A stretch of DNA of 44,891 bases from Erysipelotrichaceae bacterium NK3D112 (GTDB taxonomy: Bacteria; Bacillota_I; Bacilli_A; Erysipelotrichales; Erysipelotrichaceae), in contig JNJQ01000021.1 of assembly GCA_000701725.1 (NCBI GenBank), positions 1 to 44,891 of the forward strand, read 5' to 3'. Both the position numbers and the translations under genes were made by a program. Shown here one piece after another: positions 7,898 through 16,034 of this stretch. Numbering within the stretch: position 1 is the stretch's first letter; each line of letters begins with the position of its first letter. A model generated the notes under the pieces. It searched no databases. It had not been told where the DNA came from and saw nothing but the letters and a program-made list of their open reading frames with translations.

Positions 7898-8479
7898 TTA
7901 CTCCTCTTCGACTTTCTGAAGATCGTTGTAGTTGATGTCTGTCGGTGTCTCTCTTCCAAACAGCATGGTCAGAACACTTGCGGTCTGGGTCTGATCATTC
8001 ATGTAGGAAACTCTGCCTTCCATACCTGAGAAAGGACCGTTGAGAATACGGACAGTATCGCCGATCTCGAAGTTGACAACGACTTTCTTGTCGCTCTGAC
8101 CCATTCTTCTCAGAATGGATTCCATTTCATCCGGTGACACGGGGAAAGGCTTTGCGCCGCCGCCTGATGAACCGATGAATCCGGTGACTCCCGGAGTATT
8201 ACGGACAACATACCAGGCCTCATCTGTCATCTTCATTTCAACGAAGACATATCCCGGGAACATGTTTCTCATCTTTTCGACCTGCTTGCCGTTCTTGATT
8301 TCGATTTCCGGCTCCTCGGCCACGATGATTCTGAACAGGGAATCCTGGATTCCCATTGTTTCCAGTCTCTTTTCCAGATTGTCCTTGACTCTGTTTTCAT
8401 GTCCGGAGTATGTGTTTACCACATACCATCTTTTTTCATGTTCATCATCAATGACAGGGTTGATTTTCTTTTCACTCAT
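7898..8479 (-). CDS. nusG: Transcription termination/antitermination protein NusG
   Basis: 193 residues. The N-terminal NGN domain shows RWYVVNTYSGHENRVKDNL, MFPGYVFVEM and NTPGVTGFIG; the C-terminal KOW domain shows GDTVRILNGPFSGMEGRV. Slightly longer than the usual 175-180 because of an N-terminal extension before the NGN domain. NusG couples RNA polymerase to ribosomes or Rho and modulates pausing. It starts 2 bases after the secE stop and is the last gene of rpmG-secE-nusG. Confidence 0.98.
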   Translation of the reverse strand: MSEKKINPVIDDEHEKRWYVVNTYSGHENRVKDNLEKRLETMGIQDSLFRIIVAEEPEIEIKNGKQVEKMRNMFPGYVFVEMKMTDEAWYVVRNTPGVTGFIGSSGGGAKPFPVSPDEMESILRRMGQSDKKVVVNFEIGDTVRILNGPFSGMEGRVSYMNDQTQTASVLTMLFGRETPTDINYNDLQKVEEE

Positions 8480-8481
8480 GT

Positions 8482-8718
8482 TTAAGCTCCGATCCCGATA
8501 AATCTCAGCAGGAATGTGACAATGAAATCACACAGAACGAAGAATGCACAGAAGAATCCGGAGAAAATCAGCACTTCGCCAGTGTTGGCAGCGATACCCG
8601 GTGTATTGCCTTCTGTCTTCCACTTCGGCCAGCGAACACGCTTGGCTTCTTTTTTGACACCATCGATGGTCAGCCAGTGGTCTTTGACCGGTTTGTTTGT
8701 TTTCTTTTCATCAGCCAT
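8482..8718 (-). CDS. secE: Preprotein translocase subunit SecE
   Basis: 78 residues: a polar N-terminus, the conserved amphipathic segment VKKEAKRVRWPKW (the VxWP signature), and one membrane segment near residues 50-72. SecE clamps SecY in the translocase. Its ribosome binding site AGGAGG overlaps the rpmG stop, and nusG follows, the standard bacterial order. Confidence 0.95.
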   Translation of the reverse strand: MADEKKTNKPVKDHWLTIDGVKKEAKRVRWPKWKTEGNTPGIAANTGEVLIFSGFFCAFFVLCDFIVTFLLRFIGIGA

Positions 8719-8731
8719 AATGGGAAACCTC

Positions 8732-8884
8732 CTATTTTGTTTCCTTGTGGAGCGTTGCCTTCCCGCATCTCGGGCAGTATTTTTTCAGCTCCAGCCGTTT
8801 GGTTTTGTTCTTCGAGCGGTGCGTTGTGTAATTCCTGGACAGGCACACCTCACATGTCAGGATGACTTTATCATCTTTAGCCAT
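8732..8884 (-). CDS. rpmG: 50S ribosomal protein L33
   Basis: A 50-residue gene found by reading the minus strand directly: it begins [19 protein letters not shown], contains [21 protein letters not shown] and ends KETK before TAG. The two CxxC pairs (CEVC and CPRC) mark the zinc-binding form of L33. AAGGAG lies 9 bases before the ATG. First gene of rpmG-secE-nusG. Confidence 0.95.
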   Translation of the reverse strand: MAKDDKVILTCEVCLSRNYTTHRSKNKTKRLELKKYCPRCGKATLHKETK

Positions 8885-8913
8885 GACGAAAAACTCCTTG
8901 CAAATGCTTCCTT

Positions 8914-8942
8914 ACATTAACATAAGAAAAATATCTTTACAA
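8914..8942 (-). promoter_or_regulatory. Promoter of rpmG-secE-nusG
   Basis: Minus-strand TTGTAA (8937-8942) and TAATGT (8914-8919) with 17-base spacing, starting right after the upstream terminator's T run and about 30 bases before rpmG. Confidence 0.65.
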
Positions 8943-8945
8943 CAG

Positions 8946-8973
8946 AAAAAAGTCAGAACTTCTCAGTCCTGAC
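8946..8973 (-). terminator. Rho-independent terminator after the CapD-like gene
   Basis: Minus-strand GTCAGGAC-TGAGAA-GTTCTGAC (one G-T pair) followed by TTTTTT. It separates the LCP-CapD unit from the ribosomal genes. A short frame of about 20 codons (9025 to about 8966) runs into it, without evidence of being a gene. Confidence 0.85.
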
Positions 8974-9068
8974 TGTCCCATTCCTTTCTGCAGATTTTCA
9001 GTGTCTGGGCAATGACTTCATCCATTGCATACAGCTTACCGCATTGATTCTGACCGCATCATTCCTGA

Positions 9069-10913
9069 TCACGCGTCTTTTGTAATAATATTGATAATCT
9101 TCTCATTGTCAGGGGTTATCGACTCAACGAGTTCAGACAGCCTCTTTAATTTGTTATTGACTGTTTCCAGTGTGATATTTTCCGGTTCAGCCACAAAGAT
9201 GAGATTGTTGGCTGTTCTGGTGCATGACTTCGGATCAACCAGAAGCTCCTCATATAATTTTTCGCCCGGTCTCAATCCCGTATAGCGGATTTCAATATCC
9301 ACATCCGGAATCAGTCCGGCCAGCTGGATCAGGTTTCTGGCAAGGTCCGCAATCTTCACCGGATTGCCCATATCAAGAACGAAGATTTCACCCGAGTTTG
9401 CAAATGCACCGGCCTGAAGAACCAGCTGCGCGGCTTCGGGAATTGTCATGAAGTAACGGATGATGTTCGGGTCGGTTACCGTTACGGGTCCGCCGCTTTC
9501 AATCTGTTTTTCAAACAGAGGAATGACTGAGCCATGGGAACCCAGGACATTTCCGAAACGCACCGCACAGAGCTTTGTCACGCCGTTGTTGCGGTTTGCC
9601 TCAAGAATGAGTTCGCACATTCTCTTGGTGGCGCCCATGACATTGGTTGTTCTGACCGCCTTGTCAGTGGAAATCAGCACAAACTTTTCCGCTTTATGGG
9701 CAATCGCGCTTTCGATGACATTCTTTGTGCCGAAAACGTTGTTTTTGATCGCTTCAAGCGGAGAGTCCTCAACCAGCGGAACATGCTTGTGGGCTGCCGC
9801 ATGGAAGACGACCTGGGGATGATACATATCAAAGATCTGATCAATTCTCTTTCTGTCTCTGACCGAACCGATCAGGCATGTCACTACTGTTTCCTTCTGA
9901 TCTTTTCCGGATCTTCTGGCAATGTTGATCTCCTGCTGAAGCTCATACATTGTGTTCTCATAGATATCCACCAGAACAAGCTGTTTCGGTCTGAATTCCA
10001 TGATCTGTCTGACCAGCTCGGAACCGATCGATCCGCCCGCGCCGGTTACCATAATGGTCTTGCCGCCGAGGTAGCTGCCGATCTGTCCGTTGTTCAGGCT
10101 GAGTTCCCCTCTGCCCAGCAGGTCATCCATGGAAACATTTCTGACGGATGTTTCCGGCTTGTTCGGGTCCGCATGCAGTTCAAATGAGACGATTCTTGTC
10201 CGCAGATGCAGATCGCGGCACTTCTCAATCAGTTCTTTCAGATTTGATCTGGAGATGTTCTTGATGGCAATGAAGGCGGAATCGATATTGTATTCATTTA
10301 CAATTCTTTCCATGTCCCTGTCCGTGCCAAGAACCTGAACGCCGTTGAGCACTTTCTTCACTTTTGCGGGATCATTATCCAGGAAGCCGACAATCTTTGC
10401 GTCATAGCGGTTGGAATATGTGATCTCACGCAGAGCAGTGGCGCCTGCGCTTCCCGCACCGAGAATCAGCGCACGGTGGGAACGGTTGTTGATCGCATCG
10501 TTTCTTCTGACAATCCGGTAGATGATTCTCAGACCCAGCATCAATAACAGCTGGAACATCGCCGCAATGATCGGAATACTTCTGATGTATTCCGTAAAGT
10601 GCGCGACCATGACAATCAGGAACCAGATGAAGTTTCCGGTGAATACCGCCATTGCGACTCTGAGCGCCTCGTCAATGGAGATGTACATCCATAACGATCG
10701 GTTCAGTCTGAATGCCAGAATACTGCCGAGGTTAATGATGATAACATACGGCATCAGACGGATCAGAGAAGTCCATGCCAGATCATATGACAGTCTTCCG
10801 AGGTCCGTTCTCAGATAATATGCCCACAGATACGAGGCAAGCACCAGCGCTGTATCAATCAGCGCCATGATAATCTCCCTGTATCTGCTCATGAATTTAT
10901 ATAGTTTGTTCAT
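9069..10913 (-). CDS. CapD/WbpM-family UDP-sugar 4,6-dehydratase, membrane-anchored
   Basis: 614 residues, the usual size of the long CapD/PglF/WbpM form. Four membrane segments lie within residues 14-130; a first nucleotide-binding fold carries GAGSAGATA near 152; the catalytic Rossmann domain carries VTGAGGSIGSEL at 289-300 and the STDKAV motif at 415-420, in which Asp replaces the Tyr of classical SDR enzymes, as is normal for this group. These enzymes convert UDP-GlcNAc to UDP-4-keto-6-deoxy sugars, precursors of FucNAc, QuiNAc or bacillosamine. It follows the LCP gene by 31 bases with AAGGGCGG before its ATG, so the two are likely one operon, and it ends at a strong terminator. The exact product needs partners not seen here. 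Confidence 0.92.
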   Translation of the reverse strand: MNKLYKFMSRYREIIMALIDTALVLASYLWAYYLRTDLGRLSYDLAWTSLIRLMPYVIIINLGSILAFRLNRSLWMYISIDEALRVAMAVFTGNFIWFLIVMVAHFTEYIRSIPIIAAMFQLLLMLGLRIIYRIVRRNDAINNRSHRALILGAGSAGATALREITYSNRYDAKIVGFLDNDPAKVKKVLNGVQVLGTDRDMERIVNEYNIDSAFIAIKNISRSNLKELIEKCRDLHLRTRIVSFELHADPNKPETSVRNVSMDDLLGRGELSLNNGQIGSYLGGKTIMVTGAGGSIGSELVRQIMEFRPKQLVLVDIYENTMYELQQEINIARRSGKDQKETVVTCLIGSVRDRKRIDQIFDMYHPQVVFHAAAHKHVPLVEDSPLEAIKNNVFGTKNVIESAIAHKAEKFVLISTDKAVRTTNVMGATKRMCELILEANRNNGVTKLCAVRFGNVLGSHGSVIPLFEKQIESGGPVTVTDPNIIRYFMTIPEAAQLVLQAGAFANSGEIFVLDMGNPVKIADLARNLIQLAGLIPDVDIEIRYTGLRPGEKLYEELLVDPKSCTRTANNLIFVAEPENITLETVNNKLKRLSELVESITPDNEKIINIITKDA

Positions 10914-10944
10914 ATCCGCCCTTCTGTTTTATCAGCCGGTTCGT

Positions 10945-12507
10945 TCAGTTGCCGCTGCTGTAGTCATACTGCCAGTCATACATGCCTTCCGGCATTTCCT
11001 GCTGTTCGACGATCTCCCCGTTCAGAACCTCACCCATCACTTCAGAAACAAACCTGACCTGGTTGTCATAAGGGAATACAACGGAAAGCTCCATGCCGGG
11101 AGCGGATGCGCACTCTGCGAAATCCACAAGTCCGAGCACATGGTAGCTGACGATGTTCCAGTCAATATTCTCTTCCAGCTGTTTCCGGCACAGCGCATAG
11201 ATCGAATCTGAAGACAGGTTGGTCAGGAAAGTCCCTTCCAGCGCATCAAGAAGATCATCAACGTGTACGATGACCTCCGGACTGGTAATCTTATCAATAA
11301 TAGCATGCATCACCTGCTGCTGATGATAATTTCGTCCGAAGTCGCCGTCAGGAAGCGAATATCTCTCTCTTACGAACATTAAGGCATTATCGCCCTCCAG
11401 ATGGATGGGGCCTTCCGGGAAGTACATTTCGTTGATTGCAGTAAATTCATATTCGTTATAGATATCGACGCCTCCCAGCGCATCGATGATATTGCGGAAA
11501 GTCGTGAAGTTGATGACGACATAGTTGTCGATCTGATGGCCGAGATAGTCTTTCAGTCCTCTTAAAGTATTGTCGATACCCTGCATGCCGAGATGGGTCA
11601 GCTTGTCCCCGTACCCGAATGCGGGATTGTCCACATAGGAGTCTCTGGGCATTGAGACAATCGCGATCTGATGGGTGTTCGGATTGACCGTGACCATCAT
11701 ATCCACGTCGGTCTTGCCCTCAAGGTACAGATCGCCTTCCTCATCATTTCCGCCGAAGAAAACAATGAACGGCTCCTTTGTCAGAGCGGTTGTGCTTTCC
11801 GGCAGTTTGTTGTCAACTTCCTTCTGCGCACTGTAAATGATCTTGAGATCATTGCGGAAGTTTTCGTATTCCTCATTGTCAGCGATCATCGCCTCAAAGG
11901 AAGCGGACATGATCAGAACATCGCCTTCCCCGCGGTAAAGGGATTCAAGCGCCTCAACATAGGACGAACGGTCGGTTGTCTGAATACTGACATTGAAATC
12001 ATCTTTGACTTTTGAAACAGCCGTTGCCGCATTCAGCGCGTCCGCAGTGATTGAAGTGATGAACAGATCATTCAGATGATCTCTCATTTCATAGGAAACA
12101 GCGGATGTTTCAAACACCTCCGGATGTTCCGCGCGGTATTTTTCATTCACCACGTAGAAATTGATATTGGAAATATCACCGGTCACGATGTTGAACAGTT
12201 CCGTGAGTTTATTCTGATATACAGGCAGCAGCCATGCCATGATCAGCAGAACACCGCACAGCACAAGATTGAGTGTCTTGACCCCGTAGCTTTTCTGTTT
12301 GCGTGATGAAAAGATCAGCGTCACAAGCAGCACAAAGCCAAGAACACCTGCCGCGATCAGTGTCCAGCTGAACGGCAGCATCTCCAGTCTGCTGAATGAC
12401 ACAAGGAAAGCAGCCGCAGCCAAAGCTGACAGCAGCCACAGAAACTGCGCATTGATATATCTCTTCTGTTTTCTTCTTTTCTTAGCCATATTTTCGTTGG
12501 GGCGCAT
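10945..12507 (-). CDS. LytR-CpsA-Psr family glycopolymer-peptidoglycan ligase
   Basis: 520 residues. Three hydrophobic segments near the N-terminus (about 20-40, 48-67, 77-97), an extracytoplasmic region (about 110-250) that looks like a periplasmic-binding-protein fold, then the LCP catalytic domain (about 265-435) with SMPRDSYV, HLGMQGIDNTLRGLKDYLG, NYVVINFTTF and the Arg-rich FVRERYSLPDGDFGRNYHQQQV. LCP proteins transfer undecaprenyl-linked polymers (teichoic acids, capsule) to peptidoglycan. Two in-frame ATGs (12507 and 12489) exist and neither has a clear Shine-Dalgarno; the first is kept. A promoter lies about 35 bases upstream. Operonic with the CapD-like gene. Confidence 0.93.
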   Translation of the reverse strand: MRPNENMAKKRRKQKRYINAQFLWLLSALAAAAFLVSFSRLEMLPFSWTLIAAGVLGFVLLVTLIFSSRKQKSYGVKTLNLVLCGVLLIMAWLLPVYQNKLTELFNIVTGDISNINFYVVNEKYRAEHPEVFETSAVSYEMRDHLNDLFITSITADALNAATAVSKVKDDFNVSIQTTDRSSYVEALESLYRGEGDVLIMSASFEAMIADNEEYENFRNDLKIIYSAQKEVDNKLPESTTALTKEPFIVFFGGNDEEGDLYLEGKTDVDMMVTVNPNTHQIAIVSMPRDSYVDNPAFGYGDKLTHLGMQGIDNTLRGLKDYLGHQIDNYVVINFTTFRNIIDALGGVDIYNEYEFTAINEMYFPEGPIHLEGDNALMFVRERYSLPDGDFGRNYHQQQVMHAIIDKITSPEVIVHVDDLLDALEGTFLTNLSSDSIYALCRKQLEENIDWNIVSYHVLGLVDFAECASAPGMELSVVFPYDNQVRFVSEVMGEVLNGEIVEQQEMPEGMYDWQYDYSSGN

Positions 12508-12530
12508 TGAAAAAAATCGATATGCACCGA

Positions 12531-12564
12531 TTCAATTCTATCAATATTCAATATTTATGCAAAT
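12531..12564 (-). promoter_or_regulatory. Promoter of the LCP-CapD operon
   Basis: Minus-strand TTGCAT and TAGAAT with 16-base spacing, directly upstream of the LCP gene. Coordinates approximate to a few bases. Confidence 0.55.
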
Positions 12565-12600
12565 CGTAGCGGAAAATATTAAATGATTCGCGGAACAATT

Positions 12601-12638
12601 AAAAAGCCGGAACAGGATTTATGAGGCCCTTCCCGGCT
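12601..12638 (-). terminator. Rho-independent terminator after the HTH-cytidylyltransferase gene
   Basis: Minus-strand AGCCGGGAA pairs with TTCCGGCT (one bulged G) across a 17-base loop, followed by TTTTTAATT. Confidence 0.8.
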
Positions 12639-12669
12639 GTGTCTGTATATGAATTCAGTTGCCGATTCA

Positions 12670-13569
12670 TCACTGAAGCAGTGAGGCATAAGCGGGATCA
12701 AGTGCCGTCAGCTCCCTGAACGTATCGATTTCCGCGATATCCGCGAAGGAGCACTCTCTGATATGAACGATATAGTCATTCTTATGATACTGAAGCGGAA
12801 CCAGATCCCAGAATCTCTCTTTTCCGCCAGGCGCCAGGTAAACCTCTTCAATATGACCCGCAAGTTTTCTGCCGTCCTCCTCATTCCAGTATGAGATGCC
12901 GTACATGTGATAACAGTTCATTCCGCCGACCACAACGCCGGTGATGACATTTTTGCTGTTGACGGTGAAGCACCAGTCATCCGTGCGTTCCACCGGAACA
13001 CCCAGATAGTTTGATTCATACTGATATTTCTGAATAAGATCCGGATTGCGCAGAATGAGATCCCCTTCCAGGACATAGGCGTTGGAAAGCAGATCCTTCG
13101 CTCTTAATACCGAAGAGATATTGTTTGTCTCACGGTAGTCATCATTATCAATAAAGTGGATGTCCGGATATTTATACAGAAGCTGGTCAAACTGTTCTCT
13201 GAGATAGCCTCTGACAATATAGATTTCATGGATTCCCTTTGCATAAAGCGCATCGAGCATGGTGTCAATCATCCGCACACCATTGACGCGGATCAAAGGC
13301 TTGGGTGTGTTCAGGGTGATCGGCATCAGCCTGTCACCGAATCCCGCCGCCAGGATCACAGCCCGTTTCACTTTGTACGGTTCAAGTTCCTCATATCCTT
13401 TTTCCGTAACCTGACTTCCGTCAAAAAGACCTGCTGATCTGAGCTCGTCAAGAATGTGATTGACGCTGCCGGCTGAAATGCCCGCTTTCTGCGCAATTCT
13501 GCGCTGCGGCAGATGGGTATCCGAATTGGCAAGGATATTCAGAACTGAAAACTCTTTTTTATTTAACAT
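12670..13569 (-). CDS. HTH domain fused to LicC-like sugar-1-P/choline-P nucleotidyltransferase
   Basis: 299 residues. Residues 1-60 form a winged-helix DNA-binding domain (RRIAQKAGISAGSVNHILDEL is the recognition region). Residues 67-299 are a nucleotidyltransferase with LAAGFGDRL (73-81), the TPKPLI motif with Lys90, and EGDLIL with the metal Asp. Closest in pattern to CTP:phosphocholine cytidylyltransferases (LicC). The HTH fusion suggests that it senses substrate or nucleotide and controls its own locus. It is divergent from the second licC-like gene at 13747, across a 177-base region holding promoters for both. The acceptor could be phosphocholine, phosphoethanolamine or a related phospho-alcohol. 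Confidence 0.82.
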   Translation of the reverse strand: MLNKKEFSVLNILANSDTHLPQRRIAQKAGISAGSVNHILDELRSAGLFDGSQVTEKGYEELEPYKVKRAVILAAGFGDRLMPITLNTPKPLIRVNGVRMIDTMLDALYAKGIHEIYIVRGYLREQFDQLLYKYPDIHFIDNDDYRETNNISSVLRAKDLLSNAYVLEGDLILRNPDLIQKYQYESNYLGVPVERTDDWCFTVNSKNVITGVVVGGMNCYHMYGISYWNEEDGRKLAGHIEEVYLAPGGKERFWDLVPLQYHKNDYIVHIRECSFADIAEIDTFRELTALDPAYASLLQ

Positions 13570-13588
13570 GGCTTTACCTGCCCTAAAA

Positions 13589-13617
13589 ATATAATATTTT
13601 CATTAATATTTGTCCAA
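13589..13617 (-). promoter_or_regulatory. Promoter of the HTH-cytidylyltransferase gene
   Basis: Minus-strand TTGGAC (13612-13617) and TTATAT (13589-13594), exactly 17 bases apart, about 20 bases before the ATG. Confidence 0.7.
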
Positions 13618-13640
13618 TGTGTTCATTTCTTCCACCAATG

Positions 13641-13650
13641 TGATATGATT
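13641..13650 (+). promoter_or_regulatory. Extended -10 promoter of the licC-permease operon
   Basis: TGATATGAT is an extended -10 in the licC leader region, with only a weak -35 upstream. It would give a leader of about 90 bases before the ATG at 13747. Confidence 0.5.
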
Positions 13651-13659
13651 TGAACGTTT

Positions 13660-13714
13660 AAATGCGGCATTTATGGATATATTTGTTTAAAGTTTATTCT
13701 CGGCCGCATTTTTT
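13660..13714 (+). promoter_or_regulatory. Terminator-like hairpin in the licC leader (possible attenuator)
   Basis: AAATGCGGC (13660-13668) pairs perfectly with GCCGCATTT (13703-13711), followed by a T run. It lies between the predicted promoter and the coding start, where termination would shut off the licC-permease operon. The loop is about 34 bases. It could equally be an operator region; no known riboswitch class is recognised. Confidence 0.45.
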
Positions 13715-13746
13715 GAACAAATCTACAGACATAGAAAGGAATTTTC

Positions 13747-14445
13747 ATGACCAAAGCAATATTAATGGCAGCCGGACTCGGCACACGCATGAGACCGCTG
13801 ACCGAAACAATGCCCAAACCGATGATTCCGGTGAACGGCACACCGATGATTGAAACCGTCGTAAAAGGCCTGCTTGCCAACGGCGTTGAGGAACTCTACG
13901 TTGTTGTCGGCTACCTCAAAGAGAAATTCGCACCGCTTGCGGAAAAGTATCCGCAGATCAGACTGGTGGAGAATACCGAATATACGATCAAGAACAATAT
14001 CTCTTCCATTCACGCGGTGACGGATTACATGCACGGCGATGACTTCTTCATCTGCGAAGCGGATCTTTACGTATCCGATCCTTCCATCTTCGCCATCCAG
14101 AACAAACAGTCCTGCTATTACGGTGTCATGGTCAAAGGCCATTCCGACGACTGGGTGTTTGATCAGGATGAAAACGGAAGAATCACCCGTGTGGGCAAAT
14201 ACGGCGATGATGTCTATAACATGTGCGGCATTTCCTGGTTTGCACAGAAGGACATCGAAACACTGCGCGACTGCATCCTTAAGGAATATGAAAAGGAAGG
14301 CCATGAACAGCTTTTCTGGGATGAGGTTGTGGACAGAAATCTCGATATTCTGAATCTGACCGTATGCCCGATTGACAGAAAGCAGATCATTGAAATCGAT
14401 ACTGCCGATGAACTGAAGGCATTTGAAGAACAGCTTAACAGTTAA
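13747..14445 (+). CDS. licC: LicC-like CTP:phosphocholine cytidylyltransferase
   Basis: 232 residues, the normal length for LicC. The nucleotide-binding signature LMAAGLGTRMRPLT lies at 6-19, the catalytic Lys24 in MPKPMIPVNG, the metal ligand Asp106 in CEADLYV, and the C-terminal EIDTADEL typical of the family. LicC makes CDP-choline from CTP and phosphocholine for decoration of teichoic acids or capsule. AAAGGA precedes the ATG. It is followed by an APC permease in the same operon. No LicA choline kinase or LicD transferase is visible, so the substrate (choline or ethanolamine phosphate) is inferred from family only. Confidence 0.85.
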   Translation: MTKAILMAAGLGTRMRPLTETMPKPMIPVNGTPMIETVVKGLLANGVEELYVVVGYLKEKFAPLAEKYPQIRLVENTEYTIKNNISSIHAVTDYMHGDDFFICEADLYVSDPSIFAIQNKQSCYYGVMVKGHSDDWVFDQDENGRITRVGKYGDDVYNMCGISWFAQKDIETLRDCILKEYEKEGHEQLFWDEVVDRNLDILNLTVCPIDRKQIIEIDTADELKAFEEQLNS

Positions 14446-14468
14446 TGATTCAGGGGGAGCATTCAAAA

Positions 14469-15950
14469 ATGAGCACAAAAAACAATCAAAACGGACAACA
14501 GGGTGAGCTGAAACGCCAGCTCAGTCCCATGCATGTGTGGGCAATCGCCTTCGGATGCATTATCGGCTGGGGTTCCTTCGTCAATCCCGGCAAGAAATTC
14601 CTTCCCAACTCCGGCGTAGCCGGAACCGCCATTGCCATGGTCATGGGCGGTCTTGTCATGATGATCATCGCCATGAGCTATGCGTACATGGTTCCGAGAT
14701 ACCCGAAGGCAGGCGGTGAGTTCACATTCACCAAGGCGTGCTTCGGAAAACGCGCCGCATATGTGTGCGGATGGTTCCTGGTCGCCGCTTATCTGACCAA
14801 CGTTCCGATGAACTCCACCGCGATCAGTCTGATCGTGGACGGTCTTGACGGAACAGCGGATATTCTGAAATTCGGTTTCCATTACACCGTGGCAGGCTTC
14901 GATGTCTACATGGGTGAGATGCTGTTTGCGATGGCAATATTGATCCTGTTCGGCTATCTGAACATCATCGGCGTTGAAAAGGCCGGCTTCGTGCAGACTG
15001 TTCTCGCGACACTGCTCGTCGTATCCGTTTTCACCCTCACAATCGCCGCATTAATCAGTTCCAAAACAAGCTTTGCCAATATGGCTCCGATCTGGGGATT
15101 CGACAAATCAGCTGCTGTTGAAGCCTATAAAGCCGGCACATACACGTCGGTGGACGCTTATGCCAACCAGAACGTCATGTCCGCAATCCTTGCAACATTT
15201 GCCATCGCACCCTGGGCGTATGTCGGTTTCGACACCATTCCCCAGGCTGCCGAGGAATTCAAGTTCTCTTATAAGAAAGTCAGCTTCATCATGGTCATCG
15301 CGATCATCTTCGGCTGCTTTGTCTACACCGCAAACAACACAATCACTGCCGCCGCTCTTGAGAACTGGCCGGATCTGATTGTTGAGTCTTCATCCACACC
15401 CTGGCTGCTTCTGGCAGCTGCGGAAAGACTGCTCGGAACAGCCGGCAAAGCGCTTGTCGGTGTGGCTGTCTCCTGTGCCGTTCTCTCCGGTATCATGGGC
15501 TTCTATCTGGCTGCCAGCCGTCTGATGTATTCCATGAGCCGCGACGGCTATCTGCCTGAAGTCTTCGGTGTCATCGATGAAAAGCACGGAACACCGAAAA
15601 ACGCCATGCTCTTCTGCATCGCCGTCTCGCTTTCCGGACCGATCCTCGGCCGTGAGGCACTGGGATGGTTTGTGGATATGTCCGCGATCGGTGCATCCAT
15701 CGGCTTCATGTTCACATGCATGTCCACCATCGTCACGATGAAGAGAAACAACGACAAGAGTCCGTTCTTAAGATGGATGGCGGTTCTCGGCGCCACTTTC
15801 TCACTCACATTCATCGTTCTTCAGCTTGTACCGATTCCCGGACTTGAAGGCGTGCACTTCGGCGGTGAATCCTATGTGCTGCTGGTCGTGTGGATTGTGC
15901 TTGGCATTATGTTCTACATTCATCAGGTTGATGAAATCAACGCAGCCTGA
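14469..15950 (+). CDS. APC-superfamily permease (candidate choline/ethanolamine/amino acid importer)
   Basis: 493 residues with about 12 membrane segments. It has the N-terminal APC motif IAFGCIIGWGSFVNPGK (unwound first helix), APWAYVGFDTIPQAAEEF in helix 6 and the SRLMYSMSRDGYLP loop typical of amino-acid/polyamine/ethanolamine permeases. An ATG at 14445 overlaps the licC stop but has no binding site; GGGGGAG 9 bases before 14469 decides the start. Co-transcription with licC suggests uptake of the alcohol that LicC activates, replacing the LicB-type choline transporter; this is inference. The operon ends at a strong terminator. Confidence 0.82.
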   Translation: MSTKNNQNGQQGELKRQLSPMHVWAIAFGCIIGWGSFVNPGKKFLPNSGVAGTAIAMVMGGLVMMIIAMSYAYMVPRYPKAGGEFTFTKACFGKRAAYVCGWFLVAAYLTNVPMNSTAISLIVDGLDGTADILKFGFHYTVAGFDVYMGEMLFAMAILILFGYLNIIGVEKAGFVQTVLATLLVVSVFTLTIAALISSKTSFANMAPIWGFDKSAAVEAYKAGTYTSVDAYANQNVMSAILATFAIAPWAYVGFDTIPQAAEEFKFSYKKVSFIMVIAIIFGCFVYTANNTITAAALENWPDLIVESSSTPWLLLAAAERLLGTAGKALVGVAVSCAVLSGIMGFYLAASRLMYSMSRDGYLPEVFGVIDEKHGTPKNAMLFCIAVSLSGPILGREALGWFVDMSAIGASIGFMFTCMSTIVTMKRNNDKSPFLRWMAVLGATFSLTFIVLQLVPIPGLEGVHFGGESYVLLVVWIVLGIMFYIHQVDEINAA

Positions 15951-15972
15951 AACGATAGCGAGCTCAAAACTT

Positions 15973-16012
15973 GGAAAAACCGGTTCTCTTTACGGGCAGA
16001 ACCGGTTTTTCC
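15973..16012. terminator. Bidirectional terminator
   Basis: A perfect 15-base stem, GGAAAAACCGGTTCT and its complement, around a 10-base loop, followed by ATTTTTCT on the plus strand. It serves the licC-permease operon and the converging opine-dehydrogenase gene. Confidence 0.9.
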
Positions 16013-16034
16013 ATTTTTCTGTTCAGTTGTAATT

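Noticed and set aside
8966-9025. Short minus-strand frame of about 20 codons after the CapD-like gene
   Set aside because: It runs into the terminator, lacks a binding site and resembles nothing known.
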